From: Aphelocoma coerulescens
Lineage: Eukaryota > Chordata > Aves > Passeriformes > Corvidae
Length of the DNA stretch: 64,000 nt
NCBI RefSeq assembly: GCF_041296385.1
Contig: NC_091015.1
Coordinates: 90,938,004 to 91,002,003, forward strand
Direction: 5' to 3'
Shown: one piece after another, positions 1 through 6,967 of the stretch
How the letters are laid out: each line of letters opens with the position of its first letter
How positions within the stretch are numbered: the first letter of the stretch is position 1
Position numbers and translations under genes: made by a program
The notes under the pieces: model-generated
What the model saw: only the letters and a program-made list of their open reading frames with translations
Told to the model about the DNA's origin: nothing
The model's database searches: none

Positions 1-197
1 CTGTTGGAGAGCAGGCCCAGGCCGCTGGGGACGCAAGCAGCTGTGGGCTGGATGGCTGGGTGGCAACTGGTTCAGCCCATAGGGATCGACGGCGCGCACC
101 TTTAACTCTAGCTAAGGAAAGGAGGACTCCATAAAAGTTGGCTGCTGTGCATGAAGCCAGTGTGTCTTGTCGCTTGTCTGTCTCCAAAACTGCGACA
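1..197 (+). mobile_element. 3' half of an LTR-like segment (continues from the previous monomer)
   Basis: In the array this joins the tail of the preceding monomer. The full segment, best read at 6624-6967, runs from TGTGGTGG just after a polypurine tract to GCGACA. It has a TATA-like ATAAAAG at 131-137 followed by a T-rich stretch that would fit R and U5. No tRNA primer-binding site is visible after 197, so this is a remnant or a resemblance. Type of element not identified. Confidence 0.35.
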
Positions 198-364
198 CTT
201 AGCCACTGCAATATTTCTTTCTTTCTTTTTCTTGCAAGTTGTGCTGATTGTCTCTTGCCCATCACTGGACAGTCCTGAGAAGAGCCTCTCAGCTCCCTCG
301 CCCTGCTGGCCAAATTCCTCCTAAGGCAGCCCAGGCAAGCTTTGCCCTGCGTCGCTGCAAGTGC

Positions 365-1345
365 ACCTTGCTGTCTCACGTCCATCTTGTCAAGCGTGAC
401 CCCTGTTGGGGTTTTAAGAGATCTAGTTTTTTTTTTCTGTTAAAGGAATTTTCCCCCATTCTGTTACTAAGATACAAATCGCTGGGTGCTTAAGAGAAGA
501 CAAAAGACCTGGCTACTCTTTTCTTTCACCTGGATGTGGGGTCAGTTCGCTCTCGGCGGGCGTTCGGAGAGAGAAGCTGCAGAGAAAGGAGCTGCTGGTT
601 CTTTTTCTTCGGCCTTTTTTTCTTTCTGCTGGAAACAACGCCGGGATCCCAAAGCTGTTTTCCCTGCCTCGCTGGAGGCTGGGCTGTGGCCACCCTGCCC
701 CGCTGCCGCTTCGAGCCTTCGCCTCTGTGTAGCCATGCTCGCCCTGCCTGCCCGACCTGCGGGCAGAACTCCGGGGGGTTCCCCATTTGGATACATCTCG
801 TCTGTCCTCTGGGATCTGTGCTCGTCCCTGCCGCTCCAGCCCGCCGTTCCAGCCCACCGTTCCAGCCTCCTGTTCCCGAGAGTCCGGCTGGACACTGGGA
901 TCGGCTGCCCAGGGGTTTGTGAAGCCTTTGTTCCACCCTTCCCCGGGATCCCAGGGCACCAGTGCCGCGTGCTCCCCGAGCTCGCTCCGGAGCGCCCCCT
1001 GCAGCCGCGGGGGAGCCATCGCACCTGCCCTGCTCACCGGGAGCCGCCAGCGATCCCTGCCGGCTGCGAGCGGAACTGCACCCGAGGGGAAAGGGCCTGA
1101 CAGCCGAGAAGGCCGGGACTGGGTTTGTGTTTGCTGTTACTGCCATAGTTATTGGTGTTTGTTTGACCGGTTATATATATAATAGTAAAGAACTGTTATT
1201 CCTATTTTCCCACATCTTTGCCTAAAAGCCCTTGATTTCAAAAGTATAATAACTCAGAGGGAAAGGGGTTACAGCTGCCATTCCAAGGGAGGCTTCTGCC
1301 TTCCTTAGCAGACACCTGTCTTTCAAACCAAGACAACCCACCAAT
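365..1345 (+). mobile_element. Probable endogenous-retrovirus LTR-derived block, forward orientation
   Basis: The 3' part has an AT-rich TATA-like core (ttatatatataat, 1171-1183). It is followed by text that matches, from memory, the 3' end common in songbird LTRs: agtaaagaactgttattcc, then ctgtctttcaaaccaagaca near 1316-1335. The upstream part (about 420-1120) is GC-rich and contains several long chance open frames but no recognisable retroviral domain. The left limit is uncertain. Equivalent blocks recur in all seven monomers. Family membership is recalled, not searched. Confidence 0.45.
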
Positions 1346-1394
1346 GGTTTTCCGCTAAGCTGCTGTTCCTTTGAGCAGCGCACAGCCTGAATTG

Positions 1395-2770
1395 GTGCAT
1401 GGGGGAAGGCAAGGGGGGGAAGCACGGCAGGTTCTCTGTCCGCCTCTCCCCTTTAGGGCAGCGAGGGGGTTACCATGCTCCTCCATGTTGGGGGCACTTG
1501 CGGGGGGGGGTCACCATCCTCCTCTCCCCTATGGGTGAGGGCTGGGTGTCTCCGTTCTCCTCTCCCCTATGGGGGACCGGGGAACCTTCATCCTCTCTCC
1601 CCTTTCGCATGGCTTGGGGGTCTCCATCCTCCTCCCATTTTGGATGGGGGGTGGGGAGGGCGGACTATGGGGGTCCCTAACTTTGGCCGAGGGGTGGGAG
1701 ATTCTCCGTCCTCCTCTCTTTTGCGGGGGCCGGGGGCTTTGCCATTCTCATCTCACCTTTGCGGTTGCCAGGAGGTCTCATCCTCCTCTTGCCTAGGGAG
1801 AGGGCTCAGGGCTCTCCATGCTCCTTTCCCCTGTCAGGGACCAGGGAACCTCTGTCTTCGTCTCCCCTGTGGCAAAGCCAACCTTGTCTCCGTCCTCCTG
1901 TCTCGTGGGGAGGGCCGGGGCTTTGTGATTTGGTTGCATTTTCAGCCATTTTATTTATTCATTTATTTATTTTAGGGGGTGTGCTCGAGGGGTCTCTGTC
2001 TCTCTCGCCCCGGGGGATGCTTGGCAGGGACTCTGGGGTGGGGGGGAATGTCCCTGTCCCTCTCACCCTGCAGGATGATCAGGAGTTTGTCCATCCCACT
2101 TGCCTTTGCCGAGCCGGGGGTGGTCTCTGTCCCGCTGTGCTTCTGGGGGGGCCCTCTCTGTCCGTCTCTCTCCGATTTATGCCGGCGTTGTGTCTGTGCC
2201 ACTCCGATTTAGGGGGGCAGGGGATAGTGGCTTCCCCCATGCCACTTTCGGGGCGGCCGGCACGGCCTCTCTTTCTTTCTTAGATTTGGGGGGGGAGGGG
2301 GTGGGGGCGGAGTGGGAGGGGGGCGGCGCAGGCTCTCCGAACCCCTCCAATTTTGGGGTGCTGGCACGGGCTCCATCCTCCTTTGATTTGGGGGGGGGCG
2401 GGGGTAGCCTCTGCCCCCCTCCGATTTTGGGAGCACGGCACTGTGACCATCCTCGCAGCTCCCGGCCCTTCTCTGTCCGACTTCCCACTGCCGGGCCGGG
2501 ATTGCTGTCTGTCCCCCTCCGATTGGGGGGGCAAATGCAGGCTCCATCCTCCTCCTATATCGGGGGGCCCGGTGCGGGCTCCATCTCCCTGGTTTTTTGG
2601 GGGGCCCGGCACTCTCTCCTTCCCCCTCTGATTAGGGGGTCGGGGGGTGCTCTCCGTCCCCCTCCGATTTGGGGGGGGGGGGGGGGGGAGGGGCTCTTCG
2701 TTCCCCTTTAATTCGGGGCTGTCGACATGGCCTCGGTCCCCCTCCGATTCGGGGCGGCCGGCGCAGGGAC
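1395..2770. repeat. Degenerate GC-rich minisatellite block with G tracts
   Basis: The stretch is made of loosely repeated phrases of the form CTCC-ATCCTCCTC-CCC-TATGGGGG (about 1480-1800) and CCCCCTCCGATTTGGGGG (about 2160-2770), spaced tens of bases apart. C is concentrated in one half of each phrase and G in the other. Runs of 5 to 20 G recur. An AT-rich island at 1949-1976 contains several AATAAA motifs on the reverse strand. Long open frames on both strands here are a by-product of the stop-poor GC-rich composition and are not annotated as genes. Confidence 0.8.
2671..2688 (+). repeat. Uninterrupted G tract, variable between monomers (16-20 G)
   Basis: The longest homopolymer of the monomer. 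Counted lengths in monomers 1 to 7 are 18, 18, 20, 16, 18, 20 and 17. The equivalents lie at 9446, 16272, 23099, 29872, 36698 and 43525. Length follows monomer type, except within the A class. With the other G runs nearby it could form G-quadruplexes. Confidence 0.9.
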
Positions 2771-2904
2771 CCGGCGGCCAGAAGGGGCTCCCCGGCTGTG
2801 AGACAGACGGGGCAGCGGGAAGAGCTGCCTGCAGCCTTTGAGCAGGGAAGAACAGCGGGATAGCCGTGCTTGGTCCGGACCTTCCCTCCTATTTTTTTTT
2901 TTTT

Positions 2905-3307
2905 TTTCTGGGGGCCAGGGGCTCTCTGTCTCAGCCCTGGGGTGACCGCCCCCAGCATCCCCCGGGCTGATAGGGACAGAGATCCCTCCACCCCCGATCA
3001 TTCCCCGGCAGGAGAGGCCCGAAGTCCCCCCAGGATGGAGAGGGATGGAGACAGTCCCGGGCCATCCGTGCTCCTCACCCCGGCTGAGGCCGGGGGGGGG
3101 CTCCAGCCTCCTCTCCCATGGGGAGGGAGGGGCTTTGGCATTTGTTTGCATCACAAGCGACTCGCTGGGAAAGCAAAGATCAATCAAAGCATTTGATGTG
3201 ATTTTTGCCAATTTTATTTTGTTTTATTTTTGGCAGGCTGCGGGTGGTGTCTGAACTCTTCTGATTTTGTCCCTCGTTGCCCCGGCGCTGCTGGGGCCCT
3301 ACCTTTG
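2905..3307. repeat. Copy A of a 0.4-kb direct duplication inside the monomer
   Basis: This segment reappears in the same orientation at about 4306-4722. Both contain the series agccctggggtgaccgcccc, ggccatccgtgctcctcacc and tttgcatcacaagcgactcg, and both end at the phrase ccctacctttg. Differences are scattered substitutions and short indels, so the duplication is clearly older than the tandem amplification. On the reverse strand copy A holds two AATAAA motifs (3228-3223 and 3218-3213) and starts at a splice-donor-like AAAG|GTAGGG. A third, weaker and incomplete relative is at about 1905-2010. Confidence 0.88.
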
Positions 3308-3329
3308 CCGAGCCGGGGTTGCTGTCCCT
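3275..3329. repeat. 55-bp minisatellite unit, single in A monomers and double in B and C
   Basis: The unit runs from cgttgccccggcgctg to ggttgctgtccct and is followed by a diverged partial copy. A monomers have one unit (3275, 23701, 44128). B and C monomers have two (10050, 16878, 30476, 37304 as starts of the pairs); the second copy has one base changed (gctgccgggg). On the reverse strand every unit includes GGCAAAG|GTAGGG, a splice-donor-like motif, so the number of such motifs next to the candidate first exon varies with monomer type. Confidence 0.93.
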
Positions 3330-3353
3330 CGTTGCCCCGGCAGTTGCCCGTCC

Positions 3354-3482
3354 CTACCTTTGCTGAGCCGGGGGTGCTGGTGCTCCCACTCCCATTTGGA
3401 GGGGCCGGCGCAGGTACCCGAGAAGGGCGGCGGCGAGAAAAGGCGCAACGGCGGCGAGAAGCGGCGCAGCGGCGCGTCCCAT
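3354..3482 (-). CDS. Short open frame with a signal-peptide-like N-terminus (42 codons), hypothetical
   Basis: The first ATG after the predicted start site (3482) lies in a strong initiation context (G at -3, G at +4). The 42-residue product has an arginine at position 3, an uninterrupted hydrophobic alanine/leucine-rich stretch at about residues 4-22, then an arginine pair and a proline-rich tail. This is the layout of a signal peptide or a single membrane anchor. The stop codon TAG straddles the donor-like site, so splicing at AAAG|GTAGGG would remove it and let the frame continue into an unknown exon. The frame is intact in all seven monomers; monomers 4 and 7 change one methionine to isoleucine at residue 30. 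Recent homogenisation alone would also keep it intact, and GC-rich DNA often gives alanine-rich frames by chance. I recognise no family. Confidence 0.25.
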   Translation of the reverse strand: MGRAAAPLLAAVAPFLAAALLGYLRRPLQMGVGAPAPPAQQR

Positions 3483-3638
3483 CTCCCTCCCAGCCACCCC
3501 CGCACACCCTCCCCTGCCCAGGGCTCCAGGGCCGCGGCGCTGAGGGCCGGGCCGCTCCCGGGGCTCCAGCGCTGGGGCTTCTGCTCTTCTCCGCCCGCTC
3601 CTCTCTGCTGCGGCCACCTCCGTGCCGGGACCGCAACT
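3358..3638 (-). other. Candidate first exon (281 nt) ending at a splice-donor-like site
   Basis: The segment starts at the predicted initiator A (3638) and ends at AAAG|GTAGGG (donor GT at 3357-3356), a good vertebrate 5' splice-site match. It is very GC- and CpG-rich, as expected for a first exon in a CpG island. A second donor-like copy lies in the 55-bp unit downstream, and a third exists in B and C monomers. No convincing reverse-strand acceptor could be assigned. If unspliced, the transcript would meet two AATAAA motifs at 3228-3213 and could end as an RNA of roughly 0.45 kb. Confidence 0.45.
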
Positions 3639-3815
3639 GAGGCCGCGCCACCGCCGCCGCCTTATATAGGCAGCCTAAGCCCTGCCCCCTGGGCGGAAGC
3701 CAATGGGAATCGAGCGCCAAGGTTCCGCATTGTGAGGAAACAGTGAGGGGCGAGGCCAGAACGTAGCGGAGCAATCGGATTGGTCGAGAGGCGGCGGGTC
3801 AATGACATCACACCT
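3636..3815 (-). promoter_or_regulatory. Reverse-strand RNA polymerase II promoter: CRE, CCAAT, GC box, TATA, initiator
   Basis: Read on the reverse strand, the order is TGATGTCA (3810-3803, CRE/ATF-like), CCAAT (3783-3779), an inverted CCAAT (3704-3700), a GC box inside CCGCCCAGGGGGCAGG (3696-3681), TATATAA (3668-3662) and an initiator-like TCAGTTG with its A at 3638. TATA to initiator is 30 bp, the usual spacing. Downstream sequence is CpG-rich. CRE to CCAAT is about two helical turns, as in CREB/ATF plus NF-Y promoters. All seven monomers keep these elements. No expression can be inferred directly. Confidence 0.72.
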
Positions 3816-4305
3816 CGGGCATTACCAAAACTCAGCAAAAATGAAACCCTATAAAATAGAAAAATTAAATAAAAAACGCCACTGGAGTGTGGCATTCAGC
3901 AGTGGCCGCTCTTGATTGGGGCCAGGTGCACCAGGGGATTTCTCCTCCGAAATATCCTGTGTGCCCAGGGCACCAAAGCTCCTGTTCACACGCTGTGGTT
4001 TGCATCCTTTTGCATTGATATCATTCATTTCAACGCTGCCCTTAACTCCCCGCTGGGTGCTGCAAAGAGAGGTCTCAGAGCTCCGACAGGCCTCGGCTCT
4101 CGAGCGGTTATTCGGAAGCATTGTCACCCAAGAAGGACCTCACAGAACCGAGAGTCCATTGTGACACAGCAGGGCCTCGACAAAGCAGATATCAGCCAAG
4201 GCATTTCGTGAGCTGTTAAGTTTGACTTCTGCCACTTTTATTGTGTTCAGGCGCCCGGGGAATGCTCGAGGGGTCTCCGTCGCTCTCGCCCCAGGAAATA
4301 CGTGT
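3816..4305. other. Spacer between promoter and copy B, with a forward TATA-like motif
   Basis: AT-richer than its surroundings at the left end, where a forward TATAAAAT (3850-3857) lies about 40 bp from the shared CRE-like site. The rest (about 3880-4230) is moderately GC-rich with no domain or repeat that I recognise. It contains open frames of up to about 99 codons, but the longer ones lack an ATG start on the forward strand. The last part (about 4232-4305) resembles 1949-2010. Confidence 0.4.
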
Positions 4306-4722
4306 GGGGGCTGGGGGCCAGGGGGGCTCCATCCCTCTCAGCCCTGGGGTGACCGCCCCCAGCATCCCCTGGCGTGACAGGGACAGAGATCCCCCCACTC
4401 CCAATTGTTCCCCAACAGGAGAGGCCTGAAGGCCCCCCAGGAACCCCCCAGGATGGAGAGGGACGGAGACAGTCCCGGGCCATCCGTGCTCCTCACCCCG
4501 GCTGAGGCCGGGGGGGCTCCAGCCTCCTCTCCCATGGGGAGGGAGGGGCTTTGGCATTTGTTTGCATCACAAGCGACTCGCTGGGAAAGCAAAGATCAAT
4601 CAAAGCATTTGATGTGATTTTTGCCAATTTTATTACTTTTTCCTTTGGCGGGCTGCGGGTGGTGTCCAAACTCTTCTGAGTTTGCCCCTCGTTGCCCCGG
4701 CGCTGCTGGGGCCCTACCTTTG
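4306..4722. repeat. Copy B of a 0.4-kb direct duplication inside the monomer
   Basis: Partner of the copy at 2905-3307, same orientation, about 1.4 kb away, flanking the promoter region. It contains one reverse-strand AATAAA (4634-4629), and its reverse-strand start at 4722 is again AAAG|GTAGGG. On the other side of that boundary the two copies are unrelated: copy A adjoins the promoter-proximal exon candidate and copy B adjoins the stretch open in both strands at 4596-5355. Confidence 0.88.
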
Positions 4723-5355
4723 GCTCCGGAAAGTGCTTCCACCGAGCCAAACAGGGGAGGTGTCCCACCCGGCCGCGCTGCCTTAAACAAGTGTCCTCCA
4801 GTCCCTCTGTGCACTGCCTCCCACAGCTGCAGAACAGCGCTTAGCACTGGCCACCGCAGGACCATGTCCAGCTGCTGCCAAGTCTCTGGCCACTGCTGGG
4901 CCGCTACTAGCAGGCATTCTGTGACCATACCTGGCAGTGCTGGCCATGAAGTTTCTGTGGAAACAGAGCGTCCTGCAGCTGTATCGGACACGCCTGCACA
5001 GCCATCACAAAAATGCTTGCCCAAGACAGACATGCTATCAGAGGCGGCCGATCCACTCTTAAGTGTCATGCCTGGAAATAACGGTGGACCAGGAAGTCCT
5101 AATGTCGCCGCTGCCGCAGCAGCAGCAGACACGCCGCTATTACTGGAGCTGGAGCTGTCCCCAGGATGTAAACCAACAAAGGACACGAGAGAGACCAGAA
5201 GAGAGAGCCAGGGCCATCGCTCCCCTTCGGAACACCGCAATATCGTCACCGTCGCTACACTGCTGACAGCCCTGCCTGGACAGCACCACAACCAGACGCA
5301 CTTGCACAAGCAAAAGCCTTGCATGCCTTCTTCCATCAAGGTGTTTGAGCTCTAA
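4596..5355. other. Segment open on both strands (possible exon relic), no family recognised
   Basis: Forward strand: from ATG at 4864 (A at -3) an open frame of 163 codons runs to a stop ending at 5355, containing an alanine run encoded by GCC/GCT/GCA repeats near 5105-5130. Reverse strand: from ATG at 5336 a frame of about 246 codons runs down to 4596 and includes a hydrophobic stretch. On the reverse strand it passes AAAG|GTAGGG at 4722, the same donor-like boundary as at the promoter-proximal exon. Both frames are open in all seven monomers. The monomers are almost identical, so this is not evidence of selection. The products are low in complexity and match no family known to me. It may be an old exon, or chance. 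Confidence 0.3.
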
Positions 5356-5479
5356 GTTTCCCATGTGTTACAATCCGGTTTAGACCCAGGGAAGCAAAGC
5401 AAGCTAAGTCTCTGAGCATAAACCAGAAAGAACTTAGAAGGTTCAAAATATCCCCAGAAATGAGATTAAAACCAAATGA

Positions 5480-6230
5480 GGTTAGATGTTGTTGCCAAAA
5501 AATGGGTGCATTTTATTTAATAGTAAAAGAGGGAAAGAGAAGGGAAGAGAAAAGAAAGAGAGAAAGAAACAGAAGTGTTCCTGGGGGGTGGGGGAACAGG
5601 GAGAGGTGACAGGGGTTAGGTGGAAGCATATCACCCATCCGAGGGTCCCAACGACGTCTCGTTGCTCCCCTCCATCCGGTCTGCTGGTGGTGAGGGTCCT
5701 CCGTTGCCGCTGTGGCCACGCCGCTACATGCTGCCACACCACATGCCGCCACACGCTGAAGAGTGCAGAATTCCAGGGATTAATATACACTTTGGGCCAG
5801 GTGGGAACGTCCACGTGTCTTTCTTGCAGGAGCCAGCTTGACACACTGTCCCTTGCAACACTGAGGGTGTGTTGCATCATCTCTGGTGCTCTGGTGCAGG
5901 GTCTGGGGGCCAATTGGCGGGGGGCCTCTTTGATGGGCCATGTCACCCCCTTCTGCCGTGGATAAGCTTCCTCCCCCCTGGTGAGGACCCCTGAGCTGGG
6001 CTCCTCTGCACAGTGGAGGATGGGCAGTCACTGCACCTCTGACCACAGGCTTTTCCCAGATACCCAGAGCCTCTCCTCCCTCCACCCCTTTGAGGTTCGA
6101 GGCTCTCTGCAAGCCTGGCAGCTGATAGCTCTGGGGCTGTGGTCCTCATCCTGGAGGTGTTAAGCCTGTGCTCAGTGAATGTCCCCAGCCCTGAGTTGTT
6201 GCTTTATCTTACCTTCATCAGTGAGCAGTG
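5480..6230 (-). mobile_element. LTR-like block in reverse orientation
   Basis: Reverse-strand reading gives a TATA-like GTATATTAATCC (about 5788-5777). About 0.25 kb further come a long pyrimidine tract (complement of 5525-5569) and an AATAAA polyadenylation motif (5517-5512) in the context ATTAAATAAAATGC. This spacing is typical of U3-R-U5 of a retroviral LTR. No retroviral protein is recognisable, and the outer ends were not fixed by TG/CA or target duplications. Equivalent blocks occur in every monomer. Confidence 0.35.
5525..5569 (+). repeat. Purine-only (GA-rich) tract
   Basis: About 45 consecutive A/G bases with an irregular GA/GAAA pattern, repeated in all monomers. Long purine tracts can form triplex (H-DNA) structures. 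On the reverse strand it would act as a polypyrimidine tract. Confidence 0.85.
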
Positions 6231-6601
6231 TCAGGCCTCAGTCAGGGCTCCATTTGGGCTGTGGTCTTCAGCTTTTGTAATACAGTTTTAAAAGTCCTTT
6301 AAGAAAATGTTTAAGTCATAAAATATAAGATTTCCGTCTCTGACACCGTGGTTCTAAAGTTTTCTGTTCCTAGAGTTAAGTTGTTAAGTTGTAACTTTTA
6401 AGTTAAGAAGCCTGCCAGGTACCACTTTGAGAGTTTGTATCGCTGGTAATGCCATCTGACAGCTTTTGGATATGATTGTTACATCGCCAATGATACAATG
6501 GGATACATCTCTGGCTGAAAGGGCCTCGGCCTGTTGTACCGTGTTTGTAACCCTGTCTCCAAGGGCCCTGCAGACAGGATGACAGATGCTGCTTTTATAT
6601 T
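6231..6601. other. AT-richer monomer tail, nothing recognised
   Basis: Moderately AT-rich sequence with no open frame of note. It contains the point (after 6347) where the terminal monomer is cut off. It includes tandem gttaagttgttaagttgt-like phrases at about 6375-6395. Confidence 0.5.
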
Positions 6602-6617
6602 AAAAAAAAAAAGGGGG
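6602..6617 (+). promoter_or_regulatory. Polypurine-tract-like sequence before an LTR-like start
   Basis: Eleven A followed by five G, then aattat and TGTGGTGG at 6624. A purine run ending in G just upstream of a TG terminus is the layout of a retroviral plus-strand primer site. It is present in monomers 1 to 6 (for example A run at 13432-13442) and lost from monomer 7 by the truncation. Confidence 0.4.
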
Positions 6618-6623
6618 AATTAT

Positions 6624-6967
6624 TGTGGTGGTCAGCAGCTGGCCTGAAGGCCTGACAATAAGAATTCATCCAATTTTATAACTCCATGTTTTATAACTGA
6701 AATAGTTAAGACAGAACTGAAATGATAGGAGTACCCTGCCCAGTAGGTTATGCAATCTGACCAGTGCGGACTGTTGGAGAGCAGGCCCAGGCCGCTGGGG
6801 ACGCAAGCAGCTGTGGGCTGGATGGCTGGGTGGCAACTGGTTCAGCCCATAGGGATCGACGGCGCACACCTTTAACTCTAGCTAAGGAAAGGAGGACTCC
6901 ATAAAAGTTGGCTGCTGTGCATGAAGCCAGTGTGTCTTGTCGCTTGTCTGTCTCCAAAACTGCGACA
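6624..6967 (+). mobile_element. LTR-like segment (344 bp) spanning the chosen monomer boundary
   Basis: It begins TGTGGTGG after the polypurine tract and ends GCGACA. A TATA-like ATAAAAG lies at 6901-6907, about 280 bp in, followed by a T/C-rich stretch. Size, TG...CA ends and promoter position fit a short LTR. Against it, there is no TGG-starting primer-binding site after 6967 and no second LTR at a virus-like distance. Copies recur at each monomer junction. Confidence 0.35.

Larger units (their letters stand above)
1..6770. repeat. Macrosatellite monomer 1 (type A, 6770 bp)
   Basis: Type A by its single 55-bp block (3275-3329) and absence of the aaggg insertion near 1510. The main G tract (2671-2688) is 18 bases. 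It differs from the A monomer at 20429 in several places: ttccccggcagg near 3002 instead of ttccctggcagg, ctcccattt instead of ctcctattt near 3387, and gtgag instead of gcgag near 6221. It is therefore a diverged A copy rather than an exact period partner. Sub-features below use this monomer as reference. For positions after about 3360, add 6830, 13658, 20426, 27256, 34084 or 40853 for monomers 2 to 7. Confidence 0.97.

Noticed and set aside
197..260. Retroviral primer-binding site after the 344-bp LTR-like segment
   Set aside because: No TGG-starting tRNA 3'-end complement follows the CA end. The downstream TGGACAGTCC at about 265 is too far away and not a tRNA match that I recognise.
486..1146. 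Several frames of 130-206 codons on both strands in the first kilobase of each monomer
   Set aside because: They overlap in many frames, often start at non-ATG codons, and sit in stop-poor GC-rich LTR-like DNA. No domain is visible.
2100..2991. Proline/glycine/serine-rich frames over the G-tract block (up to 261 codons)
   Set aside because: They are translations of minisatellite phrases, and their length changes with G-tract slippage between monomers.
3354..3617. An 87-codon reverse frame starting at 3617
   Set aside because: It begins at GTG, not a usual vertebrate start. The first ATG in this frame is at 3482, so only the 42-codon form was kept.
3779..3815. MHC-like S-X-Y promoter module, since the CRE-like site and CCAAT are two helical turns apart
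   Set aside because: No clear X1 or S box, the CCAAT orientation differs from the usual Y box, and the monomer has no MHC domain exons.
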